Origin: Mumia sp050632745
Lineage (GTDB): Bacteria; Actinomycetota; Actinomycetes; Propionibacteriales; Nocardioidaceae
DNA length: 64,000 nt
Assembly: GCF_050632745.1 (NCBI RefSeq)
Contig: NZ_JBODSD010000002.1
Span: 1,227,820-1,291,819 of the forward strand
Direction: 5' to 3'
Positions 8,191 to 17,443 of the stretch are shown here, one piece after another. Numbering within the stretch: position 1 is the stretch's first letter; every line of letters starts with the position of its first letter. Below the pieces are notes generated by a model. That model was not told the DNA's origin, made no database searches, and was given only the letters and a program-made list of their open reading frames with translations. The translations under genes and the position numbers were made by a program.

Positions 8191-9857
8191 GACCGCGCCC
8201 CTCGCTCCGGCGGGAACAGACCTTCCGGTGCACCGCGCGCGTCCCAGTTGAGCAGGTTCACCTGACCGCTGCTCTGCGGGTCCGGTGCCGCGATCGTGTC
8301 CGACTCCTGCCGCTGCTTGAGCGCGTGGAAGGTCTCGACCGCGACCGGCACCGGCCGTCCGCTCGCCTCGCCGACCGGCCCGGACTCGTACATGCCGGGT
8401 CCTTCGTCGAAGTCCAGGGAGCAGCCCATCTCCTCGAGGTCGTGCGCCTGCTCGGTGTGCGCGGTCGGGATCACGTAGCGCTCGTCGTACTTCGCGAGCG
8501 CCATCAGCCGGTACATCGCGTACATGGCCTCCTCCGACATCCCGACCGACGCCGGGATCGACCCGTCCGGCTCCTTGCCGAGGTTGAGACCGCGCATGTA
8601 CGACCGCATCGCGGCGAGCTTGCGCAGCACGTCGGTGACGATGTCGGTGTCTCCCGCGGTGAACAGCTCGGCGAGGTACTCCACCGGGATCCGCAGCGCC
8701 TCGATCGCCCCGAACAACGTGCCGGTGTCCTCGGCGTCGTGGCCCTGGTCCGCGAGCAGGTCCACGATCGGCGACAGCGGCGGGACGTACCAGACCATCG
8801 GCATCGTCCGGTACTCCGGGTGCAGCGGCAGCGCGACCCGGTACTTCTTGGCCAGCGCGTACACCGGCGAGCGCTGTGCCCCCGTGATCCAGTCCTCGGG
8901 GATGCCCTGCGCCCGCGCCTCCGCGACCACCCGCGGGTCCTCCGGGTCGAGCATCAGGTCGAGCTGCGCCTCGTACAGGTCCTTGTCGTCCTCGACCGAC
9001 GCCGCCTCGGTGACCCGGTCGGCGTCGTACAGGAAGACCCCGATGTAGCGCAGGCGCCCGACGCACGTCTCCGCGCAGACCGTCGGGATCCCGACCTCCA
9101 CGCGCGGGTAGCAGAACGTGCACTTCTCGGCCTTGCCCGACTTGTGGTTGAAGTAGATCTTCTTGTACGGGCAGCCGGTGATGCACTGCCGCCAGCCGCG
9201 GCAGCGGTCCTGGTCGACGAGCACGATGCCGTCCTCGGACCGCTTGTAGATCGCACCGCTCGGGCAGGACGCCATGCACGACGGGTTGAGGCAGTGCTCG
9301 CAGATGCGGGGCAGGTAGAACATGAAGGTCCGCTCGAGGTCGGTGCGGATCTTGTCCTCCGACTCGCGCCGGACCTTCTCCACGATGGGGTCCTGGGCGA
9401 TCGCGTCGGGGCCACCGCCGAGGTTGTCGTCCCAGTTCGCCGACCACGTGATCGCCATGTCGTCGCCGGTGATGAGCGACTTCGGCCGCGCAACCGGGAA
9501 GTCGTCGCCGAGCGGGGCGCGGGTCAGGTTCTCGTAGTCGTACGTCCACGGCTCGTAGTAGTCGGCCAGCTCCGGCTGGACCGGGCTCGCGAAGATGCTG
9601 AGCAGGCGGCGCCCGCGGCTGCCCGTCCGCAGCGAGATGCGCCCACGACGGTTGCGTACCCAGCCGCCGCGCCACTTCTCCTGGTCCTCGTAGCGACGCG
9701 GATACCCCTGCCCGGGACGCGTCTCGACGTTGTTGAACCACACGTACTCGACGCCGGCACGGTTGGTCCACGCCTGCTTGCACGTCACCGAGCAGGTGTG
9801 GCAGCCGATGCACTTGTCGAGGTTCATCACCATCGCGACCTGGGCCATGACCTTCAT
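8187..9857 (-). CDS. narH: respiratory nitrate reductase beta subunit (iron-sulfur)
   Basis: Electron-transfer subunit of NarGHI with one 3Fe-4S and three 4Fe-4S clusters, on the cytoplasmic face. Cysteine groups are seen at CIGCHTCSVTC (Cys16/19/22/26), CEHCLNPSCMASCPSG, CRGWRQCITGCPYKK (the Trp replacing a Cys marks the 3Fe-4S cluster) and CTFCYPRVE/CAETC. It has 556 residues against 512 in E. coli, mainly a longer C-terminus. A GGGAGGAG ribosome site precedes the ATG, 25 nt after narG, and its stop overlaps the narJ start. Confidence 0.96.
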   Translation of the reverse strand: MKVMAQVAMVMNLDKCIGCHTCSVTCKQAWTNRAGVEYVWFNNVETRPGQGYPRRYEDQEKWRGGWVRNRRGRISLRTGSRGRRLLSIFASPVQPELADYYEPWTYDYENLTRAPLGDDFPVARPKSLITGDDMAITWSANWDDNLGGGPDAIAQDPIVEKVRRESEDKIRTDLERTFMFYLPRICEHCLNPSCMASCPSGAIYKRSEDGIVLVDQDRCRGWRQCITGCPYKKIYFNHKSGKAEKCTFCYPRVEVGIPTVCAETCVGRLRYIGVFLYDADRVTEAASVEDDKDLYEAQLDLMLDPEDPRVVAEARAQGIPEDWITGAQRSPVYALAKKYRVALPLHPEYRTMPMVWYVPPLSPIVDLLADQGHDAEDTGTLFGAIEALRIPVEYLAELFTAGDTDIVTDVLRKLAAMRSYMRGLNLGKEPDGSIPASVGMSEEAMYAMYRLMALAKYDERYVIPTAHTEQAHDLEEMGCSLDFDEGPGMYESGPVGEASGRPVPVAVETFHALKQRQESDTIAAPDPQSSGQVNLLNWDARGAPEGLFPPERGARS

Positions 9858-9882
9858 CGATGCTCCTCCCGCTCGTGCTCGG

Positions 9883-12800
9883 TCAGTACGTCACCGGCGC
9901 GGTCCGCTTGCGCACCGTGCAGACGATGTCGCGCTGGTTGCCGGTCGGGCCGAGGTAGTTGAACGTGTACGACAGCTGCGCGTACCCGCCGATGAGGTGG
10001 GTCGGCTTGACCAGCAGGCGCGTGACGGAGTTGTGGATGCCTCCGCGCCGGCCGGTCTTCTGCGACTTCGGGACGTCGATGGTGCGCTCCTGCGCGTGGT
10101 GCACGTAGACGACGCCCTCGGGCATCCGGTGGCTCACGATCGCGCGCCCGACGAAGACGCCGTTGGCGTTGTCGCACTCCACCCAGTCGTTGTCCGCGAC
10201 GGCGATCTTCTCCGCGTCGGCGACGCTCATCCACACGGTCGGTCCGCCGCGCGAGAGGGAGAGCATCAGCAGGTTGTCCTGGTACTCGGAGTGGATCGAC
10301 CACTTGTTGTGCGGCGTGAGGTAGCGGACGGCGATCTGGAGCGCGTCCCCTCCGTCGGTCGAGTGGTCCGAGCCGCTGGGCGAGGACGCGTCGGGACCCA
10401 GCCGCGCGTCGCCGTACATGCGGTGCATGTCCAGCGGCGGCCGGTACGTCGGCAGCTGCTCGCCGTAGTCGCGCATCCACGCGTGGTCGAGGTAGAAGTG
10501 CATCCGCCCGGTCAGCGTGTGGAACGGCTTGAGACGCTCGATGTTGACCGTGAACGGCGCATAGCGTCGCCCGCCGGTCTCCGAGCCCGACCACTCCGGC
10601 GAGGTGATGACGGGCTGCGGCGAGTCCTGCGTCATGGAGAAGGTGATCTGCTTCTCCTCCGCACCCTCGGCGAGGTCGACGAGGCGGCGCCCGGTCCGCC
10701 GCTCGAGGTCGCGGAAGCCCTGCACGGCGAGGTGGCCGTTGGTGGTCCCGGAGAAGGTGAGGATCGCCTCGGCGAGCCGCGCGTCGGTGTCGATCGCCGG
10801 CCGGCCGGCCGCAGCGCCCGACCCCATCACGCCGTGCTTGGCGGCGAGCGAGGCGACCGCGTCCTTGAGGTCGTACGTGATGTTCTTGACCGTGAACCCG
10901 AGGTCCTCGGCCTTCGGGCCGATGGTCGCGAGCTTGTCCGCGATCGCGGTGTAGTCGCGCTCGACGACTGCCACCACGGGCATCGTCTTGCCGGCGACCG
11001 GGTCGGTCTGCCCCTCGCGCCAGTCGAGGCTGCGGCCGCCGGGCTGCGCGATCTCGCCCGGCGTGTCGTGCTGGAGCGGCACGGTCACGAGGTCCTTGCG
11101 CGTGCCGAGGTGCGTCGTGGCGAGCTCGGACAGCTTGCGGGCGAGCGCCGTGAACATGTCGTAGTCGCTGCGCGCCTCCCACGGCGGGTCGATCGCCGGG
11201 GTGAACGCGTGGACGTACGGGTGCATGTCGGTCGAGGACAGGTCGTACTTCTCGTACCAGGTGGCCGCCGGGAAGACGATGTCGCTGAGCAGCGTCGTCG
11301 ACGTCATCCGGAAGTCCGCCGACACGAGGAGGTCGAGCTTGCCCCGCGGCGCCTCGTCGCGCCAGCGGATCGTCCGCGGCGGCTCGGGCGCGTCGGGCGC
11401 GTCGACGTTCGACTGCGTGCCCAGGAGGTACTCGAGGAAGTACTCGTTGCCCTTCGCCGAGGAGCCGAAGAGGTTCGAGCGCCAGAGCACCAGCGTGCGC
11501 GGCCAGTTCTGCGGGGCGTCGACGTCGTCGATCGCCGCGTTGAGGCTGCCGTCCTGGAGCCGGTCGGCGATCCACGCGCCGGCGTCCTTCGCGGCGCCGT
11601 CGGCGGTCGCCGCCGTCGCCTCGTCGGCGAGGTCGAGCGGGTTGCGGTCGAACTGCGGGTAGAACGGCATCCAGCCCATCCGCGCCGACTTCGCGATCAC
11701 GTCGGCGGTGTGGAGGCCCTCGAGGTGGCCCTCCGCGAGCGGCGAGGTCAGCACGTCCTGGCGGGAGCCGTCGGAACGCCACTGCCCGGTGTGCATGTAC
11801 CAGTACGAGGTTCCGGTCATGGTGCGCGGCGGCCGCGTCCAGTCCAACGCGTTGGCCAGGGAGATCCAGCCGGTGATCGGGCGGCACTTCTCCTGGCCGA
11901 CGTAGTGCGCCCAGCCGCCTCCGTTGCGGCCCATCGCCCCGGTGAGCATGAGCAGCGTGAGGATCGCGCGGTACGTCACGTCGCCGTGGAACCACTGGCA
12001 CACGCCCGCACCGAGGATGATCATCGACCGTCCGCCGGACTCCTCGGAGTTGCGCGCCAGCTCGCGCGCGATGCGGATGCACTGCGCCGCGGGGACCGAG
12101 GTGATCTCCTCCTGCCACGCCGGCGTGTACGGCGAGGATGCGTCGTCGTACCCGCTCGGCCACTCGCCGGGGAGACCGTCGCGCCCGACGCCGTACTGCG
12201 CGAGGAGGAGGTCGAGGACGGTCGTGACCGTGTGACCGCCGACCTGGCGCACCGGGATGCCGCGCCGGATCACGCTGCCCGACCCGTCCGGCGCGTCGAA
12301 GGCCGGCATCAGCACCTCGCCGGGCTGGGCGTCCGGCCCGATGACCGACAGCGCCGGCTCGATGTCGCCGAGGTCGAGGTTCCACCGACCCTCGCCCGCA
12401 TCGCCGTACCGGAAGCCCATCGAGCCGTTCGGGACGGCGGCGTCGTTCGTCCGGGTGTCGAGGACGACGGTCTTCCACTCCGCGTTCTGCGACGCCTCGC
12501 CGGTCGATCCCGTCGGGACCAGGTCCGCCTCGGTCAGGAAGGTCTCCGGCACCCACGCACCGTCGTCGCTCTGCTTGAGCCGGACGAGGAACGGAAGGTC
12601 GGTGTACTGCTTGACGTAGTCGGTGAAGAACGGCACCTGACGCTCGAGGTAGTACTCCTTGAGCATCACGTGGCCCATCGCCATCGCCAGCGCCGCGTCC
12701 GTCCCGGCCTGGGCGGGCATCCACTCGTCGGCGAACTTCGTGTTGTCGGCGTAGTCGGGCGAGACCGTGACGACCTTGGTGCCGCGGTAGCGCGCCTCGG

Positions 12801-13677
12801 CCATCCAGTGCGCATCCGGCGTGCGGGTGACGGGGACGTTGGAGCCCCACATGAGCAGGTACGAGGCGTCCCACCAGTCGCCGGACTCCGGCACGTCGGT
12901 CTGGTCGCCGAAGACCTGCGGGCTCGCCACCGGCAGGTCGGCGTACCAGTCGTAGAACGACGTCATCACGCCGCCGATGAGCTGGATGAACCGGGTGCCG
13001 ACGCAGTGCGACACCATCGACATCGCCGGGATCGGGGAGAACCCGGCACAGCGGTCCGGGCCGTAGGTCTTGATCGTGTTCACGTGCGCGGCCGCCGCGA
13101 TCTCGATCGCCTCGTCCCACGAGATCCGGACGAGGCCGCCCTTGCCGCGCGCCTGCTGGTAGCGCCGCCGCTTCTCCGGGTCGGCGGCGATCTCCGCGAA
13201 CGCCAGGACGGGATCGCCGAGGCGCTTCTTGGCCTCGCGGTACATCTCGATCAGCACGCCGCGTCCGTACGGGTAGCGGACGCGGGTCGGGGAGTACGTG
13301 TACCAGGAGAAGGCGGCACCGCGCGGACAGCCGCGGGGCTCGTACTCCGGCCGGTCGGGTCCCGTGCTCGGGTAGTCGGTCTGCTGCGCCTCCCACGTGA
13401 TGATGCCGTCCTTGACGTACACCTTCCACGAGCACGAGCCCGTGCAGTTCACCCCGTGGGTGGACCGGACGACCTTGTCGTGGCTCCACCGGTCGCGGTA
13501 GAACACGTCGCCGCGTCTGCCGCCCTCGCGGTAGACGGCTCGACGGTCGGCGCTCTCGTCCCAGCGCGTGAAGAAGTCGCCGAGGGCCAGCAACGCCTCC
13601 GAGGCGGGCCCGTCGGTCCCCCCTCCGGCACGCGTGCGCCGTGAGCGGGCTCGTCCTTCGCGGGTGGTCTCGGTCAT
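9883..13677 (-). CDS. narG: respiratory nitrate reductase alpha subunit (molybdenum catalytic)
   Basis: Catalytic subunit reducing nitrate to nitrite at a bis-MGD molybdenum centre, facing the cytoplasm; 1264 residues (E. coli 1247). The FS0 cluster ligands His74, Cys78 and Cys82 lie in STHGVNCTGSC, with the fourth Cys in RGCPRGA. The molybdenum-Asp region YDWYADLP follows near residue 240. The ATG start (MTETTREG) was chosen because family similarity begins about 25 residues later; the open frame continues far upstream through the divergent cupin gene as a shadow. First gene of narGHJIK. No Tat motif is expected for membrane-bound NarG and none is seen. Confidence 0.96.
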   Translation of the reverse strand: MTETTREGRARSRRTRAGGGTDGPASEALLALGDFFTRWDESADRRAVYREGGRRGDVFYRDRWSHDKVVRSTHGVNCTGSCSWKVYVKDGIITWEAQQTDYPSTGPDRPEYEPRGCPRGAAFSWYTYSPTRVRYPYGRGVLIEMYREAKKRLGDPVLAFAEIAADPEKRRRYQQARGKGGLVRISWDEAIEIAAAAHVNTIKTYGPDRCAGFSPIPAMSMVSHCVGTRFIQLIGGVMTSFYDWYADLPVASPQVFGDQTDVPESGDWWDASYLLMWGSNVPVTRTPDAHWMAEARYRGTKVVTVSPDYADNTKFADEWMPAQAGTDAALAMAMGHVMLKEYYLERQVPFFTDYVKQYTDLPFLVRLKQSDDGAWVPETFLTEADLVPTGSTGEASQNAEWKTVVLDTRTNDAAVPNGSMGFRYGDAGEGRWNLDLGDIEPALSVIGPDAQPGEVLMPAFDAPDGSGSVIRRGIPVRQVGGHTVTTVLDLLLAQYGVGRDGLPGEWPSGYDDASSPYTPAWQEEITSVPAAQCIRIARELARNSEESGGRSMIILGAGVCQWFHGDVTYRAILTLLMLTGAMGRNGGGWAHYVGQEKCRPITGWISLANALDWTRPPRTMTGTSYWYMHTGQWRSDGSRQDVLTSPLAEGHLEGLHTADVIAKSARMGWMPFYPQFDRNPLDLADEATAATADGAAKDAGAWIADRLQDGSLNAAIDDVDAPQNWPRTLVLWRSNLFGSSAKGNEYFLEYLLGTQSNVDAPDAPEPPRTIRWRDEAPRGKLDLLVSADFRMTSTTLLSDIVFPAATWYEKYDLSSTDMHPYVHAFTPAIDPPWEARSDYDMFTALARKLSELATTHLGTRKDLVTVPLQHDTPGEIAQPGGRSLDWREGQTDPVAGKTMPVVAVVERDYTAIADKLATIGPKAEDLGFTVKNITYDLKDAVASLAAKHGVMGSGAAAGRPAIDTDARLAEAILTFSGTTNGHLAVQGFRDLERRTGRRLVDLAEGAEEKQITFSMTQDSPQPVITSPEWSGSETGGRRYAPFTVNIERLKPFHTLTGRMHFYLDHAWMRDYGEQLPTYRPPLDMHRMYGDARLGPDASSPSGSDHSTDGGDALQIAVRYLTPHNKWSIHSEYQDNLLMLSLSRGGPTVWMSVADAEKIAVADNDWVECDNANGVFVGRAIVSHRMPEGVVYVHHAQERTIDVPKSQKTGRRGGIHNSVTRLLVKPTHLIGGYAQLSYTFNYLGPTGNQRDIVCTVRKRTAPVTY

Positions 13678-13822
13678 CGCAGCCTCCTCGCGCCCCAACG
13701 TAGGGCGACCGTGACGGGTGCGCGACCGGAAGCAGACGCCCTCCGACGATCGGGCGAGCGGAGCGCGTCGAGGGCGGTTACGCTCGCGGCACCGAGGCTC
13801 GTTCGGGAGACGGAGGTTCGCC

Positions 13823-14143
13823 ATGCGTGACGTCGCTGCGCTCACCGAGGAGTACGCCGATGCCGCGAGCTCGGCGCCGCACGGACGCAGCGCGGAGCTG
13901 GTCCTGCAGGACGGCCCGCTGCGCCAGAGCGTGCTCGGGCTTGCCGAGGGCGCGGAGCTCTCCGAGCACGACGCGCCGCCGGCCGCGAGCGTGCTCGTGC
14001 TCAAGGGGTCGATCGAGATCGTGGGCGAGTCCGGCACGATCGCGCTGGAGACCGGGATGCTCGCGGCGGTCCCCCGCGAACGGCACTCCGTGAAGGCGGT
14101 CGTGGACTCGGTCTTCCTGCTGACCGCGGTCACCGACATCTGA
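13823..14143 (+). CDS. small cupin-domain protein divergent from narG
   Basis: A single-domain cupin of 106 residues. The beta-barrel motifs are recognisable (LSEHDAPPAASVLVLKGSIE and ETGMLAAVPRERHSV), but motif 1 has only one His, so metal binding is uncertain. An ACGGAGG ribosome site lies 7 nt before the ATG. It is transcribed divergently from narG across 145 bp, so the two may share control, for example as a small redox or nitrate-responsive accessory (inference). It ends at a strong bidirectional terminator. Function not known. Confidence 0.75.
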   Translation: MRDVAALTEEYADAASSAPHGRSAELVLQDGPLRQSVLGLAEGAELSEHDAPPAASVLVLKGSIEIVGESGTIALETGMLAAVPRERHSVKAVVDSVFLLTAVTDI

Positions 14144-14159
14144 CCCGGGTCACCAACTG

Positions 14160-14184
14160 GCGTCTCCGGGTCACCCGGAGACGC
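14160..14184. terminator. bidirectional hairpin terminator between cupin gene and ilvA
   Basis: A perfect 11-bp stem, GCGTCTCCGGG and CCCGGAGACGC, with a 3-nt loop. It sits between two convergent genes (stops at 14143 and 14243). No U-tract, as is usual in actinobacteria. Confidence 0.85.
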
Positions 14185-14242
14185 GAGACGGTGCCCGATG
14201 AGGCTACGCGGTGTGGCGCCGGCGGCGCCCTTCCCTCGCGCC

Positions 14243-15541
14243 TCAGACGAGGAACTGGAACGCGGGGTCGTCCGGGGACAGCTTCTTGGCGCGCAACGGC
14301 GAGTCCGCCAGCCGGGCGACGAGGCCGCCCAGTCCCTCAGGCGACCCGAGCTCGATGCCGACCAGCGCCGGTCCGGTCTCGCGGTTGTGCCGCTTGACGT
14401 ACTCGAAGAGCGTGATGTCGTCCTCCGGGCCGAGCACCTCGTCGAGGAAGCGCCGCAGCGCGCCCGGTTCCTGCGGGAACTCCACCAGCCAGTAGTGCTT
14501 CACGCCGCGCGAGACGAGCGCCCGCTCGATCACCTCGGCGTAGCGGCTCACGTCGTGGTTGCCGCCCGACACGATCGCGACCACGGACTCCCCCGGGCTC
14601 ACGAGGCCCGGCAGCCGCAGGGCCGCCGCGGCGAGCGCCCCCGCAGGCTCCGCGATGACGCCGTCGACCTCGAACAGGTCGAGCATCTCCTCGCTGACCA
14701 TGCCGGCGTCGACGCTGACCAGCTCCACCGGACGCCCGGCACGCGCCAGCTCCGCGAGGACCTCGTACGGGTGGTCCCCCACGCGACGGACCGCGGCGCC
14801 GTCGACGAACGCGTCCACCTCGTCCAGCGTCACCGGACCGCCGCGCGCCATCGCTGCCGCCATGCTCGCCGCGCCCGACGGCTCCACACCCACGACACGC
14901 GTCTCGGGGTGGCGCGCGGCGAGCCACGCCGCCACGCCCGCGACCAGGCCGCCGCCCCCGACCGGGACCACGACCACGTCGGGGACGGAGCCAGGGTGCT
15001 GCTCCGCGAGCTGCTCGCAGGCCTCGCGCACCACGGTGCCCTGCCCCGCGATCACGTCCGGGTGGTCGAACGCGGGGACGACCGTGGCGCCGGTGAGCGA
15101 GGAGTCCTCGAGCGCCGTCGCGCTCGCCGCGTCGTACGTCTCGCCGCCGACGATGACCTCGACCGCGTCGCCGCCGAGGGTCGCGATCCGGTCGCGCTTC
15201 TGCCGCGGCGTGGTGCGCGGGAGGTAGATGCGGGCGAAGGTCCCGAGCGCCCGGGCGGCGTACGCGACGCCCTGCGCGTGGTTCCCCGCGCTGGCGGCGA
15301 CGAGGCCACGCTCGCGTTCCTCCGGGTCCAGACGGGAGATCATGTGGAAGGCGCCGCGCAGCTTGTACGAGCGGACGACCTGAAGGTCCTCGCGCTTGAG
15401 CCAGACGTCGGCGCGGGTCCGTTCGGCGAGACGCCGGTCGCGTTCGAGCGGGGTCCGGACGGCGACCTGGGAGACAGGTGCGTAGGCAGCGTCGACGTCG
15501 TCAGCGGTCACAGGCACGGCGTCCAGCGTAGGACGGGACAT
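14243..15541 (-). CDS. ilvA: threonine ammonia-lyase (biosynthetic threonine dehydratase)
   Basis: PLP enzyme converting L-threonine to 2-oxobutanoate and ammonia, the first step toward isoleucine. The PLP lysine is Lys60 in RSYKLRGA; SAGNHAQG and the phosphate loop VGGGGLVAG are present, and a short ACT-like regulatory domain fills about residues 345-432 (HYWLVEFPQEPGALRRF), the compact actinobacterial layout. The ATG start has GGGAG about 9 nt upstream. An alternative GTG (15517) eight codons in is preceded by TACGCT with a 7-nt gap, the leaderless pattern seen at other genes here, and could be the true start. Confidence 0.92.
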   Translation of the reverse strand: MSRPTLDAVPVTADDVDAAYAPVSQVAVRTPLERDRRLAERTRADVWLKREDLQVVRSYKLRGAFHMISRLDPEERERGLVAASAGNHAQGVAYAARALGTFARIYLPRTTPRQKRDRIATLGGDAVEVIVGGETYDAASATALEDSSLTGATVVPAFDHPDVIAGQGTVVREACEQLAEQHPGSVPDVVVVPVGGGGLVAGVAAWLAARHPETRVVGVEPSGAASMAAAMARGGPVTLDEVDAFVDGAAVRRVGDHPYEVLAELARAGRPVELVSVDAGMVSEEMLDLFEVDGVIAEPAGALAAAALRLPGLVSPGESVVAIVSGGNHDVSRYAEVIERALVSRGVKHYWLVEFPQEPGALRRFLDEVLGPEDDITLFEYVKRHNRETGPALVGIELGSPEGLGGLVARLADSPLRAKKLSPDDPAFQFLV

Positions 15542-15592
15542 GCGACGCGCTCCCGCCGGTCCAGCACACGGGCACCGCCCTGCGCGGCGAAC

Positions 15593-15652
15593 CGTCAAGC
15601 CCGCGCGACGAACCGTCAAGATCGCATCAAGACCGGTCAAGGCCTCATCAAG
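15593..15652 (+). promoter_or_regulatory. phased direct repeats upstream of kdpFABCDE, probable KdpE boxes
   Basis: Five copies of (C/G)(G/A)TCAAG begin at 15593, 15614, 15625, 15635 and 15646, i.e. spaced 21, 11, 10 and 11 bp. All lie on the same face of the helix, 40-100 bp before kdpF. OmpR/PhoB-type response regulators such as KdpE bind tandem direct repeats of this period. No clear -35 box follows, as expected of an activator-dependent promoter. Confidence 0.6.
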
Positions 15653-15692
15653 GGCAGCGGGAACGGCGATCCCGCGACGTTGACTCGACGTC

Positions 15693-15782
15693 ATGAGTCT
15701 CGAAACCGGCCTCCTCATCTCCCTGGTGGCCCTTCTGATCGGCTACCTCGTCGCGTCCCTCGTCCACCCGGAGAGGTTCTGA
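15693..15782 (+). CDS. kdpF: KdpF, small stabilising subunit of the K+-transporting ATPase
   Basis: A 29-residue single-span peptide, MSLETGLL followed by a hydrophobic helix and ending VHPERF. Position and size identify it as KdpF, which stabilises the KdpABC complex in the membrane. No good Shine-Dalgarno is seen before the ATG. Its stop overlaps the kdpA start (TGATG). Confidence 0.88.
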   Translation: MSLETGLLISLVALLIGYLVASLVHPERF

Positions 15783-17443
15783 TGACTGACGCCGTCGCAG
15801 GCGTGCTGAGCCTGCTCGCCCTCGTCTCCCTCCTGGCACTCGCCTACCGACCGCTCGGCGACTACGTCGCCCGCACGCTCGAGAGCCCGCGGCACACCCG
15901 AGTCGAGCGCGGCGTCTACCGCCTGGCCGGCGTGAACCCGGGCGCCACCCAGAGCACGCGGTCGTACGCGCTCGCGGTCGTCGGCTTCTCGGTCGTGAGC
16001 CTGGTCCTCCTCTTCCTCCTCCTGGTGGCGCAGTCCTTCCTGCCGTACTCGCGGGGCATGGACGGCATGCCGTGGGACATGGCGCTCAACACCGCCGTGT
16101 CCTTCGTGACCAACACGAACTGGCAGTCGTACGCGGGTGAGTCGACGCTCGGCTGGACCGCGCAGGCCGCCGGTCTCGCCGTGCAGAACTTCGTCTCTGC
16201 CGCGGTCGGGATCGCCGTCGCGGTCGCGCTGATCCGTGGTTTCACGCGAAACCGTTCCGACCAGCTCGGCAACTTCTGGGTCGACCTGGTGCGCGTGACG
16301 CTGCGGGTGCTGCTGCCGATCGCCTTCGTCGGCGCCGTCCTCCTCGTGGTCGCCGGAGTCGTCCAGTCGTTCACCGGCGACCAGGTCGTCGACACGATCA
16401 CGGGCGGCCAGCAGACCATCACGACCGGGCCGGCCGCGAGCCAGGAGGCGATCAAGGAGCTCGGCACCAACGGCGGTGGCTTCTTCAACGCGAACTCGGC
16501 CCACCCGTTCGAGAACCCGAACGGTTTCTCCAACCTCGTCGAGATCTTCCTCATGCTGGTCATCCCGGTGGCCCTGACCCGCACGCTCGGCACGATGCTC
16601 GGCAACCGCAAGCAGGGCTACGCCGTGCTCGGTGCGATGGCGGGCCTGTTCGTCACCTCGCTCGCGATCACCACGTGGGCCGAGGTCGGGGCGCACGGCA
16701 GGTCGGCACAGGCCGCGGGCGCTGCGATGGAGGGCAAGGAGACCCGGTTCGGCGAGTGGGCCTCGGCGCTCTTCGCGACGGTCACCACCGGCACGTCGAC
16801 CGGGGCGGTCAACGCAGCCCACGACTCGTACACCCCCACCGGAGGCGGCACTGTCCTCGTCAACATGATGCTCGGCGAGGTGACGCCCGGCGGGGTGGGC
16901 GCCGGCATCTACGGCATCCTCGTGATGGCGATCCTCGCGGTCTTCGTGGCCGGCCTGATGGTCGGGCGTACGCCGGAGCTGCTGGGCAAGAAGATCCGGA
17001 CGACCGAGATGCGCTACGTCGCGCTGTACACCCTCACGACGCCCGCCCTCGTGCTCGTCGGTGTCGGTATCGCGATCGCGCTGCCGAGCACCGCCGACGC
17101 CCTCGGCAACCCCGGTGGCCACGGCTTCTCCGAGGTCGTCTACGCCTTCACGTCGGCAGCCAACAACAACGGCAGCGCCTTCGGCGGCATAACGGTGACG
17201 TCGACCTTCTTCCAGCTGATGCTCGCCACGGCGATGCTCCTCGGCCGGTTCGTCCCGATCCTCTTCGTGCTCGCGCTGGCCGGTTCGCTGGCGCGGCAGG
17301 GCAAGGTCCCCGCGACCGCCGGCACCCTTCCCACCCACACTCCCCTGTTCGCGGGCCTGCTGGTCGGCGTCATCCTCGTGATGACCGGCCTGACCTACTT
17401 CCCCGCGCTCGCCCTCGGTCCGATCGCGGAGGCCCTCGCATGA
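15782..17443 (+). CDS. kdpA: potassium-transporting ATPase, K+-channel subunit KdpA
   Basis: Polytopic membrane protein of 553 residues (E. coli 557), about ten helices, carrying the K+ selectivity filter of the high-affinity KdpFABC pump. The four pore loops are seen as TNTNWQSY, TNGGGFFNANSAHPFENP, TTGTSTGAVN and ANNNGSAF. It overlaps kdpF and kdpB by 1 and 4 nt. Expected to be induced at low external K+ by KdpDE, encoded in the same operon. Confidence 0.97.
   Translation: MTDAVAGVLSLLALVSLLALAYRPLGDYVARTLESPRHTRVERGVYRLAGVNPGATQSTRSYALAVVGFSVVSLVLLFLLLVAQSFLPYSRGMDGMPWDMALNTAVSFVTNTNWQSYAGESTLGWTAQAAGLAVQNFVSAAVGIAVAVALIRGFTRNRSDQLGNFWVDLVRVTLRVLLPIAFVGAVLLVVAGVVQSFTGDQVVDTITGGQQTITTGPAASQEAIKELGTNGGGFFNANSAHPFENPNGFSNLVEIFLMLVIPVALTRTLGTMLGNRKQGYAVLGAMAGLFVTSLAITTWAEVGAHGRSAQAAGAAMEGKETRFGEWASALFATVTTGTSTGAVNAAHDSYTPTGGGTVLVNMMLGEVTPGGVGAGIYGILVMAILAVFVAGLMVGRTPELLGKKIRTTEMRYVALYTLTTPALVLVGVGIAIALPSTADALGNPGGHGFSEVVYAFTSAANNNGSAFGGITVTSTFFQLMLATAMLLGRFVPILFVLALAGSLARQGKVPATAGTLPTHTPLFAGLLVGVILVMTGLTYFPALALGPIAEALA

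Noticed and set aside
13678..13822. FNR- or GlnR-type operator in front of narG
   Set aside because: No TTGAT-N4-ATCAA or clear AC-n9-AC arrangement was found in this 145-bp region.
15676..15692. TTGACT near the kdpF start as a -35 element
   Set aside because: It lies 8 nt before the start codon, leaving no room for a -10 and leader.
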